Shown in pieces: positions 35,380 to 44,419 of a stretch of DNA of 64,000 bases (positions within the stretch are counted from its first letter, which is position 1; every line of letters starts with the position of its first letter). Source of the stretch: JASFYU01 sp045046905 (GTDB lineage Bacteria; Bacteroidota; Bacteroidia; Flavobacteriales; Flavobacteriaceae); assembly GCA_045046905.1 (NCBI GenBank), contig JASFYU010000019.1, positions 1-64,000 of the forward strand, in the 5' to 3' direction. The notes under the pieces are model-generated. The model was not told the origin of the DNA, did no database searches, and saw only the letters and a program-made list of their open reading frames with translations. Both the position numbers and the translations under genes were made by a program.

Positions 35380-36114
35380 CTAGTCAAAGGAAAAATCAGT
35401 AGCGAGTAATTCCTTTGCTTTTTTAATTGTTGTGCCATACTCGCGATACCCTGTTTTTGACATGCCCTCAGATTCTGACATCATTTCATTCAACAGTTCC
35501 TTTGCCTTGTCTGGCTTTTCATTTCTAATATAGAATTTCGCCAACTCTAACCGCTCTTGATATTTACTATACGGGGCATCAAATTCGGTCAAATACTCCT
35601 CCGCCTTGGTGATATCCCCCGTTTTCTCCAATGCCAAAGCATATAAATACCCAGCTCTCGATTTCTTGAATTTAGGATTATCAACTATTTTAAGGGCATA
35701 TTCCATAGATTTATCAAATTGCGAGAAAAAATAATAGGCTTCTTCTAGCCTCGAAATCACATAAAAATCATTTTGAAAAGTACCTTTCAATGAAACTTCG
35801 TAGTTTTCTATGGCGTCCTCATACATACCCGCCTCCAAATACGCATCGGCCAATGCAGATCGATTTTCAAAAGTATCGATAAACTTAAGTTTCTGCTCTA
35901 AATCCTTGATTTTTTTCGTTGGATTGATTGCAGCGGTAATATTAGCTTGTACACTATCAATATCATTCTTTTTATAAACATTCAAAAACAAATACAACAA
36001 TGATCCAATGGCAGGCACAAACAATATTGCGAATATCCAATAGTATGAGTTTCTGTTCGTATAGCAATGATAAATACAGAACACTTGTAAAGCGACGATT
36101 AAATAGAAGTACAT
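35380..36114 (-). CDS. Membrane-anchored tetratricopeptide repeat protein
   Basis: A 244-residue protein. The N-terminus MYFYLIVALQVFCIYHCYTNRNSYYWIFAILFVPAIGSLLYLFLNVY has two membrane spans and resembles the PLDc_N domain seen in front of cardiolipin synthases. The rest is a run of TPR helices (ENRSALADAYLEAGMYEDAIENYEVSL, FYVISRLEEAYYFFSQFDKSMEYALKIV, AGYLYALALEKTGDITKAEEYL). It probably holds proteins together at the inner membrane. No partner is evident next to it. Confidence 0.82.
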   Translation of the reverse strand: MYFYLIVALQVFCIYHCYTNRNSYYWIFAILFVPAIGSLLYLFLNVYKKNDIDSVQANITAAINPTKKIKDLEQKLKFIDTFENRSALADAYLEAGMYEDAIENYEVSLKGTFQNDFYVISRLEEAYYFFSQFDKSMEYALKIVDNPKFKKSRAGYLYALALEKTGDITKAEEYLTEFDAPYSKYQERLELAKFYIRNEKPDKAKELLNEMMSESEGMSKTGYREYGTTIKKAKELLATDFSFD

Positions 36115-36233
36115 GTCTTTATAATAATAACGTATTCAAATAGTAAGGTTTTATCCATTTTAAAATCAATAAGCGTACGGCATAGTCTCAAGCAAATTTA
36201 GGATTACAAATACAAAATTATAATCCAATATTA

Positions 36234-38780
36234 TTAAGCCGAGTTTCTACTAGCATTGATATTACCGTATAAGGACCGAGTAACAATCTTCTCGTACAAG
36301 GTTTTAAAATTTGATTCTTGACCAATTTTTTGAAGGGCATATTGTTGAATCACCAATAAAGGCAAGACAATATGCTCTCTAATTTTAATTGACTCTCGAG
36401 AAACAGCTTCATTCTCCATTAAGATTTTAAAACCAGAAATAAGTAACAACATTTCTTTAGAAAGCATATACTCGTTGTGTAGTATTTGCCAAAATTCGCC
36501 ATATTCCTTATCTTCTTTCATATAGCTGGTCAGTCCAAAATAACACTTTGAAAGTGACATCATACTATTGAGCATCAAAGTTTCAAATAACGGCACCTCT
36601 TTATACAGTTTTTTCAATTCCTCAAGCCTTCCCTGATCCTTCAAAGTTTTCAAAGCCGTACCGATTCCAAAATACCCTGGAACGTTTTGTTTCAGTTGAC
36701 TCCAAGACCCCACGAATGAAATGGCTCTTAAATCAGAAAGCTCCAATTTTTTCTTATTTCCCCTTTTTCCCGGGCGACTACCAATATTCGCTTTGGTATA
36801 GTACTTCAGCGTACTCATATTCTCGAGATACGGCATAAACTTCTCATGCTGCTTTAAGGAGTCATACTTGGCAAAACTAAGGTCTGAGAGTTCTTCAAGT
36901 AATTCTCTAAAATCTTTTGAAATGACATTTTCCTTGCCGAACAGATTATTCGACAAACCCGCTGTGAGCAGCTGCTCACTATTGTGCATAAACTGTTCTT
37001 TTGTGCCGTAGGTACTGGTAATGGTCTGGCCTTGAATCGTCAACTGTATTTCATGATTGGCAATATCCTTGGTTTGCGCTGCATAAAAACGATTGGTTTT
37101 TCCACCACCCCTTGCTGGTGGTCCTCCTCGCCCATCAAAGAAAATAGCCATTACCCCATTATTACTACAAACTTTAGATAGTATTTCCTTTGTCTTGAAA
37201 ATTGACCAATTTGCCTTTACATAGCCTCCGTCTTTGGTGCCATCTGAAAAACCAAGCATAATCGTGTGCTTGTTGTTCCGAAATTCTAAATGTTTTCGAT
37301 ATTCAGGTAAGTCGAACAAGGTCTGCATTATTTGCTCCGAACTTTCCATTCCTTTCATGGTTTCAAAAAGCGGAATGATATCGAATGTTATTGAATCTGA
37401 TTTCCATCCACACCAACGGAACAGGCCATACACGAATAGTACTGAAAATATATCTTCCGAATTACTGATGATATACCGATTACAGCCTTCTTCTCCATTT
37501 TTATCTTGAATACTTTTCAATTGTGAAATGTTCTGGATGGTATCTTTTACGATATCAGCCTCAAAATCTTCAGGCTTTAGTTGTATTTCTTTATGCAACA
37601 GAATATCTACCAGCTCATCTTCCGAAAGCTCATCGAGATTTTCCTTGATAAGCCCGGTTTTCAGAAGTACTTCTTGAACCACTTGTATGTGAACACTATG
37701 ATCCTGACGAATATCAAGTGTAGCAAAATGAATTTTGAAAATTTTCACCTTATCGATAAAATAATCCAAATCACTTAGATACAAGCTGTTGTACTTCTCT
37801 ATTAACACCTTTCTTATGGTTAAAAGCGGGTCGATAATATCAGTATAGTCAATGTTTTTACTCGTATCGAACATGGCGATATACAAGTTACTTCTAAGCT
37901 GTTTCAGATGTTCTTGTAAATCTTTGAAAGTCAACTTTTTTTGTAGCCTTTTCAAATCATTGTAGTAACATTTCATCAAATTCAATCGCAATTCATCGGA
38001 GACATTTTTAGTAATCTCAGCCGTCACAAACGGATTGCCATCACGATCACCACCAGGCCAAAAACCTAGTTTTATGATATTGTGGTTCTCAAAATGATTA
38101 TTCCTAATATTTTCTTTGATATAGGCATACAAGTCGCCTACGGCATCATAATATACATTTCTAAGGAAATAAATAATATTTTTTGCCTCATCCAAAGGCG
38201 TAGGTTTTTTTGCATTTATCAAAGAAGTAAGCCCCAGTTGTTGTAAGGTAACATCGATATCATCTATTTTATCTTCAAGTATCAATGCTCTCAGCTCGCC
38301 AATTATATCGAGAATAGCTGGGGTATAAAACTGTGTCGGGTGTGCCGTTAAAACGATACGAGCACTAAAATTAGAAAGTTTCTCAGCTACTTTATCCCAA
38401 CTCTTGTTCTTCTCTACCAAATGAAAATAATCTTTAATCGTCAAAGAATTACTATGCTCGTGCATTTTCGGAAATGCCGTGTCCTCAACACTATCATAGA
38501 GCACTACCTGCCTTTCAACATATTGAATGATTCTAAACATGAAATCTATCCTATCCTTTTCTCCTTCGATATTAGCATAGTTTTGAAAAAACGAATCCAG
38601 GATATCTTGAGGGTCTTTTCCCGATTCAAGCCCTTTTTCACATTGATCAAGTAGCAAGGGAATTAGCATGCCTACATTTTCAATATTCTGATACGGCAAA
38701 TTAAGAAACAAGCTATTATAAATATTAAACTTATTGCTGACCAACTTTTTAAATTCTTTTAATCTTTCTGAAAGGTGCAT
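36234..38780 (-). CDS. ppc: Phosphoenolpyruvate carboxylase
   Basis: Fixes bicarbonate onto PEP to give oxaloacetate, feeding the citric acid cycle. It has 848 residues. The catalytic His147 is in TAHPTQ (TAHPTE in most enzymes), followed by GFWPGGDRDGNPFVT, GFSDGTKDGGYVKANW and FFDGRGGPPARGGGKTNRF (Asp549 to Gly553 and onwards, where the classical motif is FHGRGGSVGRGGGP). These substitutions look like the form usual for Bacteroidota rather than decay, since the catalytic His, Arg and Gly residues remain. The C-terminus ends INASRNSA instead of the common NTG. It is a single gene with no close partner on its strand. Confidence 0.92.
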   Translation of the reverse strand: MHLSERLKEFKKLVSNKFNIYNSLFLNLPYQNIENVGMLIPLLLDQCEKGLESGKDPQDILDSFFQNYANIEGEKDRIDFMFRIIQYVERQVVLYDSVEDTAFPKMHEHSNSLTIKDYFHLVEKNKSWDKVAEKLSNFSARIVLTAHPTQFYTPAILDIIGELRALILEDKIDDIDVTLQQLGLTSLINAKKPTPLDEAKNIIYFLRNVYYDAVGDLYAYIKENIRNNHFENHNIIKLGFWPGGDRDGNPFVTAEITKNVSDELRLNLMKCYYNDLKRLQKKLTFKDLQEHLKQLRSNLYIAMFDTSKNIDYTDIIDPLLTIRKVLIEKYNSLYLSDLDYFIDKVKIFKIHFATLDIRQDHSVHIQVVQEVLLKTGLIKENLDELSEDELVDILLHKEIQLKPEDFEADIVKDTIQNISQLKSIQDKNGEEGCNRYIISNSEDIFSVLFVYGLFRWCGWKSDSITFDIIPLFETMKGMESSEQIMQTLFDLPEYRKHLEFRNNKHTIMLGFSDGTKDGGYVKANWSIFKTKEILSKVCSNNGVMAIFFDGRGGPPARGGGKTNRFYAAQTKDIANHEIQLTIQGQTITSTYGTKEQFMHNSEQLLTAGLSNNLFGKENVISKDFRELLEELSDLSFAKYDSLKQHEKFMPYLENMSTLKYYTKANIGSRPGKRGNKKKLELSDLRAISFVGSWSQLKQNVPGYFGIGTALKTLKDQGRLEELKKLYKEVPLFETLMLNSMMSLSKCYFGLTSYMKEDKEYGEFWQILHNEYMLSKEMLLLISGFKILMENEAVSRESIKIREHIVLPLLVIQQYALQKIGQESNFKTLYEKIVTRSLYGNINASRNSA

Positions 38781-39049
38781 AAATGGTTATAAAATTTTGA
38801 TATCAACTACCTCGATGCAGGCATACAAGGTATAAATTAGTAGTAAAACCATATTAAATTCGATGTAATCATAGGAGTATTAAATCCTCTGCTCGAAATA
38901 AATCTTCGATGACCGAATTCAACTTACAAATATCGGCATAAATTCATCACTACCCTTGGAAACATTTCCCAAATAACAAAATAAGTTACTGATATAAGAA
39001 AAAACAACAGAGTGGATCTTATTTTCGGCATCTTTCTCTAGCCTTATTG

Positions 39050-39739
39050 CTAAAAAAATGGCCTGTATTGCAACCGCCTAAAATCAATTGTATTGAAGCT
39101 CAGGTTGTTCTTCTTTAGCTCTTTGTAGGCCGATAGACTACCTACTGACCTATTGGCTGAACCAGAAGGTGCCGTTAAGGAAACCGTCTTAATAATTCGA
39201 TTTCGAATTTTTGAATTCCTAGTAAAAGGTAATTCGAATTGGTGAATTCTTGGAATCTTGTCAGAAACCGTTTCAAGGGTCAAATTATTTTGTTTTAAAT
39301 GTTTCCTAAAAAAATATTCTGGCCCATTCTTACTATTTCCCCCAGTAAACAACAGGGTATGAACATTAGGATATTGCCGTAGGTATGATAGTAAATCTCT
39401 AAGTTCTATGTTCTGCATCCCCAAATCGGAGGCGTCGATTTTTAATCTTTCAGCACTTGCTACAATATCACAGATTCCTATTTTTTGTTTTCTTAAAAAG
39501 TCTGCTCGTTGTTCGATAGCCTCTCTTGTGGTTTCAAACTTCAAGTCTAGGTCAAAGAGCTTGTTCAAAATTGGCCATAGCAGCCCATCTCTACTACCAT
39601 AACTAAAATTAACATCACCTTCTTTCAAATGCCCAAGGGAAAATCGTGGAGGAGGAAGAGTGCCGACAAGCCACTTTGTTGCTTCCTCGAAAAGAAAAGG
39701 CGGATAAGGATGTGTATGTAAAAATAATTTTGAGGTCAT
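39050..39739 (-). CDS. Uracil-DNA glycosylase-like (TDG/MUG-type) protein
   Basis: A 229-residue protein of the uracil-DNA glycosylase superfamily. The N-terminal block VGTLPPPRFSL stands where these enzymes have their catalytic motif 1 (G-x-x-P-x). The C-terminal block LTAPSGSANRSVGSLSAYKELKK corresponds to motif 2 (S/P-S-x-x-N/R). The catalytic Asn/Asp of motif 1 is not obvious, so activity and substrate are uncertain. It could also be a related protein that binds but does not cut. It is a lone gene flanked by gaps of about 270 and 320 bp. Confidence 0.7.
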   Translation of the reverse strand: MTSKLFLHTHPYPPFLFEEATKWLVGTLPPPRFSLGHLKEGDVNFSYGSRDGLLWPILNKLFDLDLKFETTREAIEQRADFLRKQKIGICDIVASAERLKIDASDLGMQNIELRDLLSYLRQYPNVHTLLFTGGNSKNGPEYFFRKHLKQNNLTLETVSDKIPRIHQFELPFTRNSKIRNRIIKTVSLTAPSGSANRSVGSLSAYKELKKNNLSFNTIDFRRLQYRPFF

Positions 39740-40058
39740 AAGAATCTATAGATTATTACAGAAAGATAAGGAAGGTTTCTTGACATTCTTCTCAGAAATA
39801 GTTAGTTGTTAAAAACAATCTCAAAAAACAATGAGCTATAAAAAAAGGGTCCCTAAAATCAAGAAGGGAGAAAATCGCCAACAATTCCTTCGGAGTTAGA
39901 AGGCTTAAAAAAGTCAATAAAAAAGTCGGTAGTAGCGAAAACAACGGTCAAGAAAAAATATAAGCCAAGTCTTCAATCGATAACCGTATTTAGCACAAAA
40001 CTACCCAAGGTGCATGCATCTTAAATTTGAAAGAGAATAAAAAATGCATCTAAAAATG
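39740..40058. other. 319-bp gap, possible gene remnant
   Basis: Between two minus-strand genes. On the plus strand an ATG at about 39830 opens a 22-codon Lys-rich frame that stops. Shifting the frame there gives a further Lys/Ser/Val-rich stretch open to about 40023. This could be a decayed short basic-protein gene or plain A-rich sequence. I see no promoter, terminator or repeat that I would defend. Confidence 0.3.
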
Positions 40059-40820
40059 TTATCGCACGAAGACGGGCTGGTTTTCTTTAAGGGTATGTTC
40101 TTTACTAAACTCGTAGCCCTCTAAATTGAACCCCCGAATATCATCCAAAGTCCTTGCATTTGAATCAATAATGTATCGCACCATTGATCCTCTCGCTTTT
40201 TTTGCAAAAAAACTGATTATCTTTAAATTGTCATTCTTCCAATCTTTAAAGACAGGCGTAATCACAGCTACCTTTATTTGTTTTTCATCCACCACCCCAA
40301 AATATTCATTACTGGCCAAGTTCACGAAAAGCTCATTGCTTTCTAATTCTGAGTTTAAATATGAGGTCACTTCTTTCTTCCAGAATTCATATAAATTCTT
40401 TTTACGGCCTATCTTTAATTGCGTTCCCATTTCTAATCGATAGGGCTGAACAAGGTCCAAAGGTTTTAAAATACCATAAAAACCTGATAGTATTCGAAGT
40501 GTTTTTTGAAGCTCGTCTAATTTATTTTCAGAAATAGTATAGGCATTCAGCCCTTGGTATACATCACCATTAAAGGCATAAACTGCGGGGCGTGCATTCT
40601 TAGGAGTGAACGGTATTGAGAATTCTTGATTACGCTTCCAATTGAGTTCGGCTAATTTATCTGAAATCCCCATCAACTTTGATAGTGCCTTGGGGTTCTT
40701 CTTCACTAAAACTTTATTCAACTTTTCAGTAAGCTTCAAAAATTCTGGTTGGCTATACTTTAAAGTGGGCAATGCACTTTCAAAGTCAAGAGATTTTGCC
40801 GGTGAGATAACAATTTTCAT
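40059..40820 (-). CDS. yaaA: Peroxide stress protein YaaA
   Basis: A 253-residue member of the YaaA/DUF328 family, which limits free iron and DNA damage during peroxide stress in E. coli and has a DNA-binding fold. The start [18 protein letters not shown] is the family signature. [58 protein letters not shown] and the end [30 protein letters not shown] are all conserved. It is a single gene on the minus strand. Confidence 0.95.
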   Translation of the reverse strand: MKIVISPAKSLDFESALPTLKYSQPEFLKLTEKLNKVLVKKNPKALSKLMGISDKLAELNWKRNQEFSIPFTPKNARPAVYAFNGDVYQGLNAYTISENKLDELQKTLRILSGFYGILKPLDLVQPYRLEMGTQLKIGRKKNLYEFWKKEVTSYLNSELESNELFVNLASNEYFGVVDEKQIKVAVITPVFKDWKNDNLKIISFFAKKARGSMVRYIIDSNARTLDDIRGFNLEGYEFSKEHTLKENQPVFVR

Positions 40821-40991
40821 TTCAAATCAATTTTACATATAAAAATAACACCAATTTTTGGGATAGCCTCTACCCTCATTAATGTAATTTTCGATACTAG
40901 TATAAATGAAAGTTATTTTTATTCCTACGAGTAGACTCAACCTTTCAGGGCTTTGGAATAAATTTTAAGGATTGTTTCTTTCCTACACCCA

Positions 40992-41001
40992 GCAGGCCTG
41001 C
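40992..41001. repeat. GCAGGCCTGC palindrome
   Basis: A 10-bp perfect palindrome in the gap before the pseudouridine synthase stop. The downstream CTTGCCGTCAG resembles the loop part of the copy at 19.63 kb, so it is probably another, shorter member of the CTGCC family. Confidence 0.45.
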
Positions 41002-41033
41002 CTTGCCGTCAGTTAGCTTTACTCAAAGACAAT

Positions 41034-42056
41034 CTATTTGTGCCTCCCATACTGTTGCCACTTTGCAATACACTCGGCCATATCTTGAGGTATTTCAGAA
41101 TCAAAGCGCATAGGCTTTTTTGATATTGGATGTATAAACCCCAATGTTTTAGCATGTAAGGCTTGACGCGGCAGTACCTTAAAAGCATTGTCGACAAACT
41201 GTTTGTATTTGGTAAAGGTCGTGCCTTTTAAAATTCTCTCGCCACCATAGCGTTCATCATTAAAAAGGGTATGGCCAATATATTTCATATGAACCCGAAT
41301 CTGATGTGTGCGACCCGTTTCTAATTTACAGGAGACCAAAGTCACATAACCTAGGCGTTCGAGGACCTTAAAATGCGTTACCGCCTCTTTTCCCTCATCT
41401 CCTTTAGGAAAAACTTGCATCTGCAAGCGGTTCTTTGGGTTGCGGCCAATATTACCTTCCACCCTTCCACTATCATCCTCCATATTTCCCCAGACCAATG
41501 CGACATACTCGCGTTCTGAGGTTTTGTCGTAAAATTGCTTGGCCAAATGAGTCATGGCAGCTTCAGTCTTGGCAACTACCAAAAGTCCTGAAGTATCCTT
41601 GTCTATTCGATGTACAAGACCGGGGCGCTCATTACTGTTGGCAGGCAGATCCTTTGTATGAAACAAAAGGGCATTGATCAAGGTTCCAGAGTAGTTACCA
41701 TGACCGGGATGCACCACCATGCCCGCAGCTTTGTTTACGACCAATAGTACCTCGTCTTCATAAACAATATCTAGGGGAATGTCCTCAGGGGTCAATAAAA
41801 ATTCATGGGGCGGATGTTCGAAAAGCACTTTTACCTCATCACCGGCTTTTACCTTGTAGTTCTGCTTAACAATAGTATCATCTACCCAAATATGCCCCTT
41901 TTTGGCCGCTTGCTGAATTTTATTTCGAGTGGCATTTTCAATAAAGTTCATTAAAAATTTATCGACCCGCAAAGGCTCCTGCCCTTTTGAGGCCGTAAAC
42001 CTGTGATGCTCAAAAAGATCGCCATCATTCGGTTCTTTACTATCCTGTGATTCCAT
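41034..42056 (-). CDS. Pseudouridine synthase, RluA/RluD family
   Basis: Isomerises uridines in rRNA. Its 340 residues match RluD-type enzymes acting on 23S rRNA. An N-terminal S4 RNA-binding domain (about 25-90, LRVDKFLMNFIENATRNKIQQAAKKGHIWVDD) is followed by the catalytic domain with GLVHRIDKDTSGLLVVAKTE, which carries the catalytic Asp. CKLETGRTHQIRVHMKYIGHTLFNDERYGG is the second signature. It starts three bases after the stop of the PASTA gene, so the two form an operon. The exact target uridines are inferred from similarity only. Confidence 0.93.
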   Translation of the reverse strand: MESQDSKEPNDGDLFEHHRFTASKGQEPLRVDKFLMNFIENATRNKIQQAAKKGHIWVDDTIVKQNYKVKAGDEVKVLFEHPPHEFLLTPEDIPLDIVYEDEVLLVVNKAAGMVVHPGHGNYSGTLINALLFHTKDLPANSNERPGLVHRIDKDTSGLLVVAKTEAAMTHLAKQFYDKTSEREYVALVWGNMEDDSGRVEGNIGRNPKNRLQMQVFPKGDEGKEAVTHFKVLERLGYVTLVSCKLETGRTHQIRVHMKYIGHTLFNDERYGGERILKGTTFTKYKQFVDNAFKVLPRQALHAKTLGFIHPISKKPMRFDSEIPQDMAECIAKWQQYGRHK

Positions 42057-42059
42057 ATG

Positions 42060-42647
42060 CTATTTTGAATCGGCTTTTATTCGTGCGTGACCGGGTATAG
42101 TACCATTACCACAGATCAGTTCTATTTTTGAAGTTTTGGGTATTTTGTCTCCAGGAACAATATTCTTTCCCTTATATTTTATATAGTACACCATATTTTC
42201 ACCCAGCTCATCAATATAGGTCACTCGCTGTACATCTAGGCCAACCGCCCTCAGCATCGACGTAGCATTACGCTGCGTCACCTGAATAATATTAGGAACG
42301 GTAACTTTTTTGTAACCCGATGGATTTACCCAAAAATAAATCTTTCGATTCTCCTTTACTTTATTACCCGCAGGTGGATCTTGGTCAATAATCGCAAACC
42401 TTGGGTATTCGGGATTATAATTTGCAGAATCCAATACCTCATATCGCAAACCGGCATCCTCAACGGCCTTTCTCATATCCATAACCGACATTTTTGAAAA
42501 ATCAGGCACTTCTACGAACTCGCCATGATTAGTCGTATTATCTAACCAACGGAGCATTAAAAACACTAGAATCACCAATGCCAAACCGGCAAGGGCAAAT
42601 TGTATTAAAAGTGTTTTGCTCTTTAAAAAATTCAGAAAATTCCTCAT
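42060..42647 (-). CDS. PASTA-domain membrane protein
   Basis: A 195-residue protein with one N-terminal membrane span (LLIQFALAGLALVILVFLMLRWL, about 13-35) and two to three extracytoplasmic PASTA domains (FVEVPDFSKMSVMDMRKAVEDAGLRYEVLD at about 40-70, VTVPNIIQVTQRNATSMLRAVGLDVQRVTYI at about 113-143). PASTA domains elsewhere bind peptidoglycan fragments and are attached to kinases or penicillin-binding proteins. Here they stand alone. A D-Ala-D-Ala ligase gene diverges from this gene, which adds to a link with the cell wall. Confidence 0.9.
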   Translation of the reverse strand: MRNFLNFLKSKTLLIQFALAGLALVILVFLMLRWLDNTTNHGEFVEVPDFSKMSVMDMRKAVEDAGLRYEVLDSANYNPEYPRFAIIDQDPPAGNKVKENRKIYFWVNPSGYKKVTVPNIIQVTQRNATSMLRAVGLDVQRVTYIDELGENMVYYIKYKGKNIVPGDKIPKTSKIELICGNGTIPGHARIKADSK

Positions 42648-42744
42648 TAACTATAGTTGAACTGACAAATATAGCAAACCCATCGCTTTTTTCTTTACTT
42701 TAATTATATGATATTTGTTCTATACCAAGCAATAACGCAGTACA

Positions 42745-43728
42745 ATGAAAAAAAAAATCGCCATTATTATGGGGGGGTATTCCACTGAATACAAGATATC
42801 GCTTAAAAGCGGAAATGTGGTATACAGGTATTTGGATAAAGAAAAGTTTGAAGTATACCGCATTCACATTTTTAATAAAAAATGGGTATACGTCAATGAT
42901 GAAGAAATAGAATTCACTGTAAATCGCCATGACTTTTCAGTAGAGATAGGAGATACGACCCTCTTTTTTGATTGCGTTTTCAACGCTATCCATGGCTCAC
43001 CGGGCGAGGACGGACTGCTGCAGGCCTATTTTGAATTATTGGGCATACCCCAGACCTCATGCGATTATTACCAATCGGCCTTGACATTTAACAAAAGGGA
43101 TCTGCTCAGTGTATTGAAACCTTATGGTATAAAATCGGCCAAATCATATTATTTGAATTTAGGTGATTCTGTCGATGAGGATGGTATTATACAAACTGTA
43201 GGACTTCCTTGTTTCGTAAAGGCTAATAGGGCGGGAAGCAGTTTTGGAATATCGAAAGTATATAAAAAAGAAAATCTTAAAGCAGCTATAAACAATGCGT
43301 TAAAGGAAGACAATGAGATATTAATCGAAGCTTTTTTAGATGGTATCGAAGTATCGGTTGGTGTAATTACCTTGAATTCTCAAACTAGAGTTTTGCCCAT
43401 TACCGAAATTGTCACCGAAAATGATTTTTTCGACTATCAAGCAAAGTACGAAGGAAAATCCAAAGAAATCACTCCTGCCAGACTATCAAGATTGCAGACC
43501 AAAAGAGTTTCGGAAATAGCAAAAAAAGCCTATGAGGTGCTTAAAATGAAGGGGTTTTCAAGAAGCGAATTCATATTCATTGACGATGAACCGTATATGC
43601 TCGAGATGAACACTACCCCAGGCCTAACAGAGGAGAGTATATTGCCACAACAAGCGCATATTGCCGGCATAAGCCTTTCTGAACTGTTCGAAAGCTCCAT
43701 ATACGAGGCTTTGCGCGAAAACAACTAA
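42745..43728 (+). CDS. ddl: D-alanine--D-alanine ligase
   Basis: Makes the D-Ala-D-Ala dipeptide for peptidoglycan. It has 327 residues with an ATP-grasp fold. The start MKKKIAIIMGGYSTEYKISLKSG is typical, followed by the VFNAIHGSPGEDGLLQAYFELLGIPQT motif, the central domain (LPCFVKANRAGSSFGISKVYKKENL) and the metal-binding end FIDDEPYMLEMNTTPGLTEESILPQQA. It is followed 9 bp later by coaD on the same strand and diverges from the PASTA-rluD pair. Confidence 0.97.
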   Translation: MKKKIAIIMGGYSTEYKISLKSGNVVYRYLDKEKFEVYRIHIFNKKWVYVNDEEIEFTVNRHDFSVEIGDTTLFFDCVFNAIHGSPGEDGLLQAYFELLGIPQTSCDYYQSALTFNKRDLLSVLKPYGIKSAKSYYLNLGDSVDEDGIIQTVGLPCFVKANRAGSSFGISKVYKKENLKAAINNALKEDNEILIEAFLDGIEVSVGVITLNSQTRVLPITEIVTENDFFDYQAKYEGKSKEITPARLSRLQTKRVSEIAKKAYEVLKMKGFSRSEFIFIDDEPYMLEMNTTPGLTEESILPQQAHIAGISLSELFESSIYEALRENN

Positions 43729-43737
43729 CTTTGACCT

Positions 43738-44193
43738 ATGAGACGAGCAATTTTCCCTGGATCTTTCGACCCCTTGACCTTGGGTCATTTTGATATTATA
43801 CAAAGAGGAATTACTCTTTTTGACGAACTCGTCATAGCGATTGGGGTTAATACTGAAAAAAAATACATGTTCTCTGTAGAGGAGCGTATGAAATTTATTA
43901 CACAGTCCTTCGAAAATGAGCCGAGAATAAAGGTCTTGACCTACAAAGGACTTACCGTTAATTTCTGCAAAAAAATAAATGCCGATTTCATACTGAGAGG
44001 CCTGCGTAATTCTGGCGATTTTGAATTCGAAAAAGCCATTGCCCACACCAATAAGAAGCTTTCTGAAATCGAAACTGTTTTTCTACTTACTTCTTCCGGA
44101 AAATCATTCATAAGCTCTTCTATTGTTCGTGATGTCATACGAAACGGTGGCGACTATACGAGCTTGGTACCTGATACCGTACGTGTCAAATAG
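43738..44193 (+). CDS. coaD: Phosphopantetheine adenylyltransferase
   Basis: Transfers AMP to 4'-phosphopantetheine in the next-to-last step of coenzyme A synthesis. It has 151 residues. The nucleotidyltransferase HxGH-type motif is in FPGSFDPLTLGHFDII (TLGH), and the C-terminal SSGKSFISSSIVRDVIRNGGDYTSLVP carries the second ATP-binding motif. It is probably co-transcribed with ddl, although the two pathways are unrelated. Confidence 0.97.
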   Translation: MRRAIFPGSFDPLTLGHFDIIQRGITLFDELVIAIGVNTEKKYMFSVEERMKFITQSFENEPRIKVLTYKGLTVNFCKKINADFILRGLRNSGDFEFEKAIAHTNKKLSEIETVFLLTSSGKSFISSSIVRDVIRNGGDYTSLVPDTVRVK

Positions 44194-44419
44194 AAAGCTC
44201 CCCCTGCATCTCTTCATCCTAAAAAAAAATAACTTTCATTGTATTGGTAATCGACTTTGTTCAATAATTATTTTACTTTAGTAAGAAATAGCTTACTTTT
44301 AATAAATAATTTCCTGTTATACTTGAATATTAGTAGTACACAACGTGTTTTGTTCACTTCACAACAAACCTTTAGATAAATTGAAAAATCGATTTACATT
44401 AGTAGGAAATTACGACTTA

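Noticed and set aside
39829..40023. A Lys-rich frame of 22 codons plus a shifted open stretch
   Set aside because: It needs a frameshift to make a protein, has low complexity and matches nothing I know. Mentioned only as a possible remnant.
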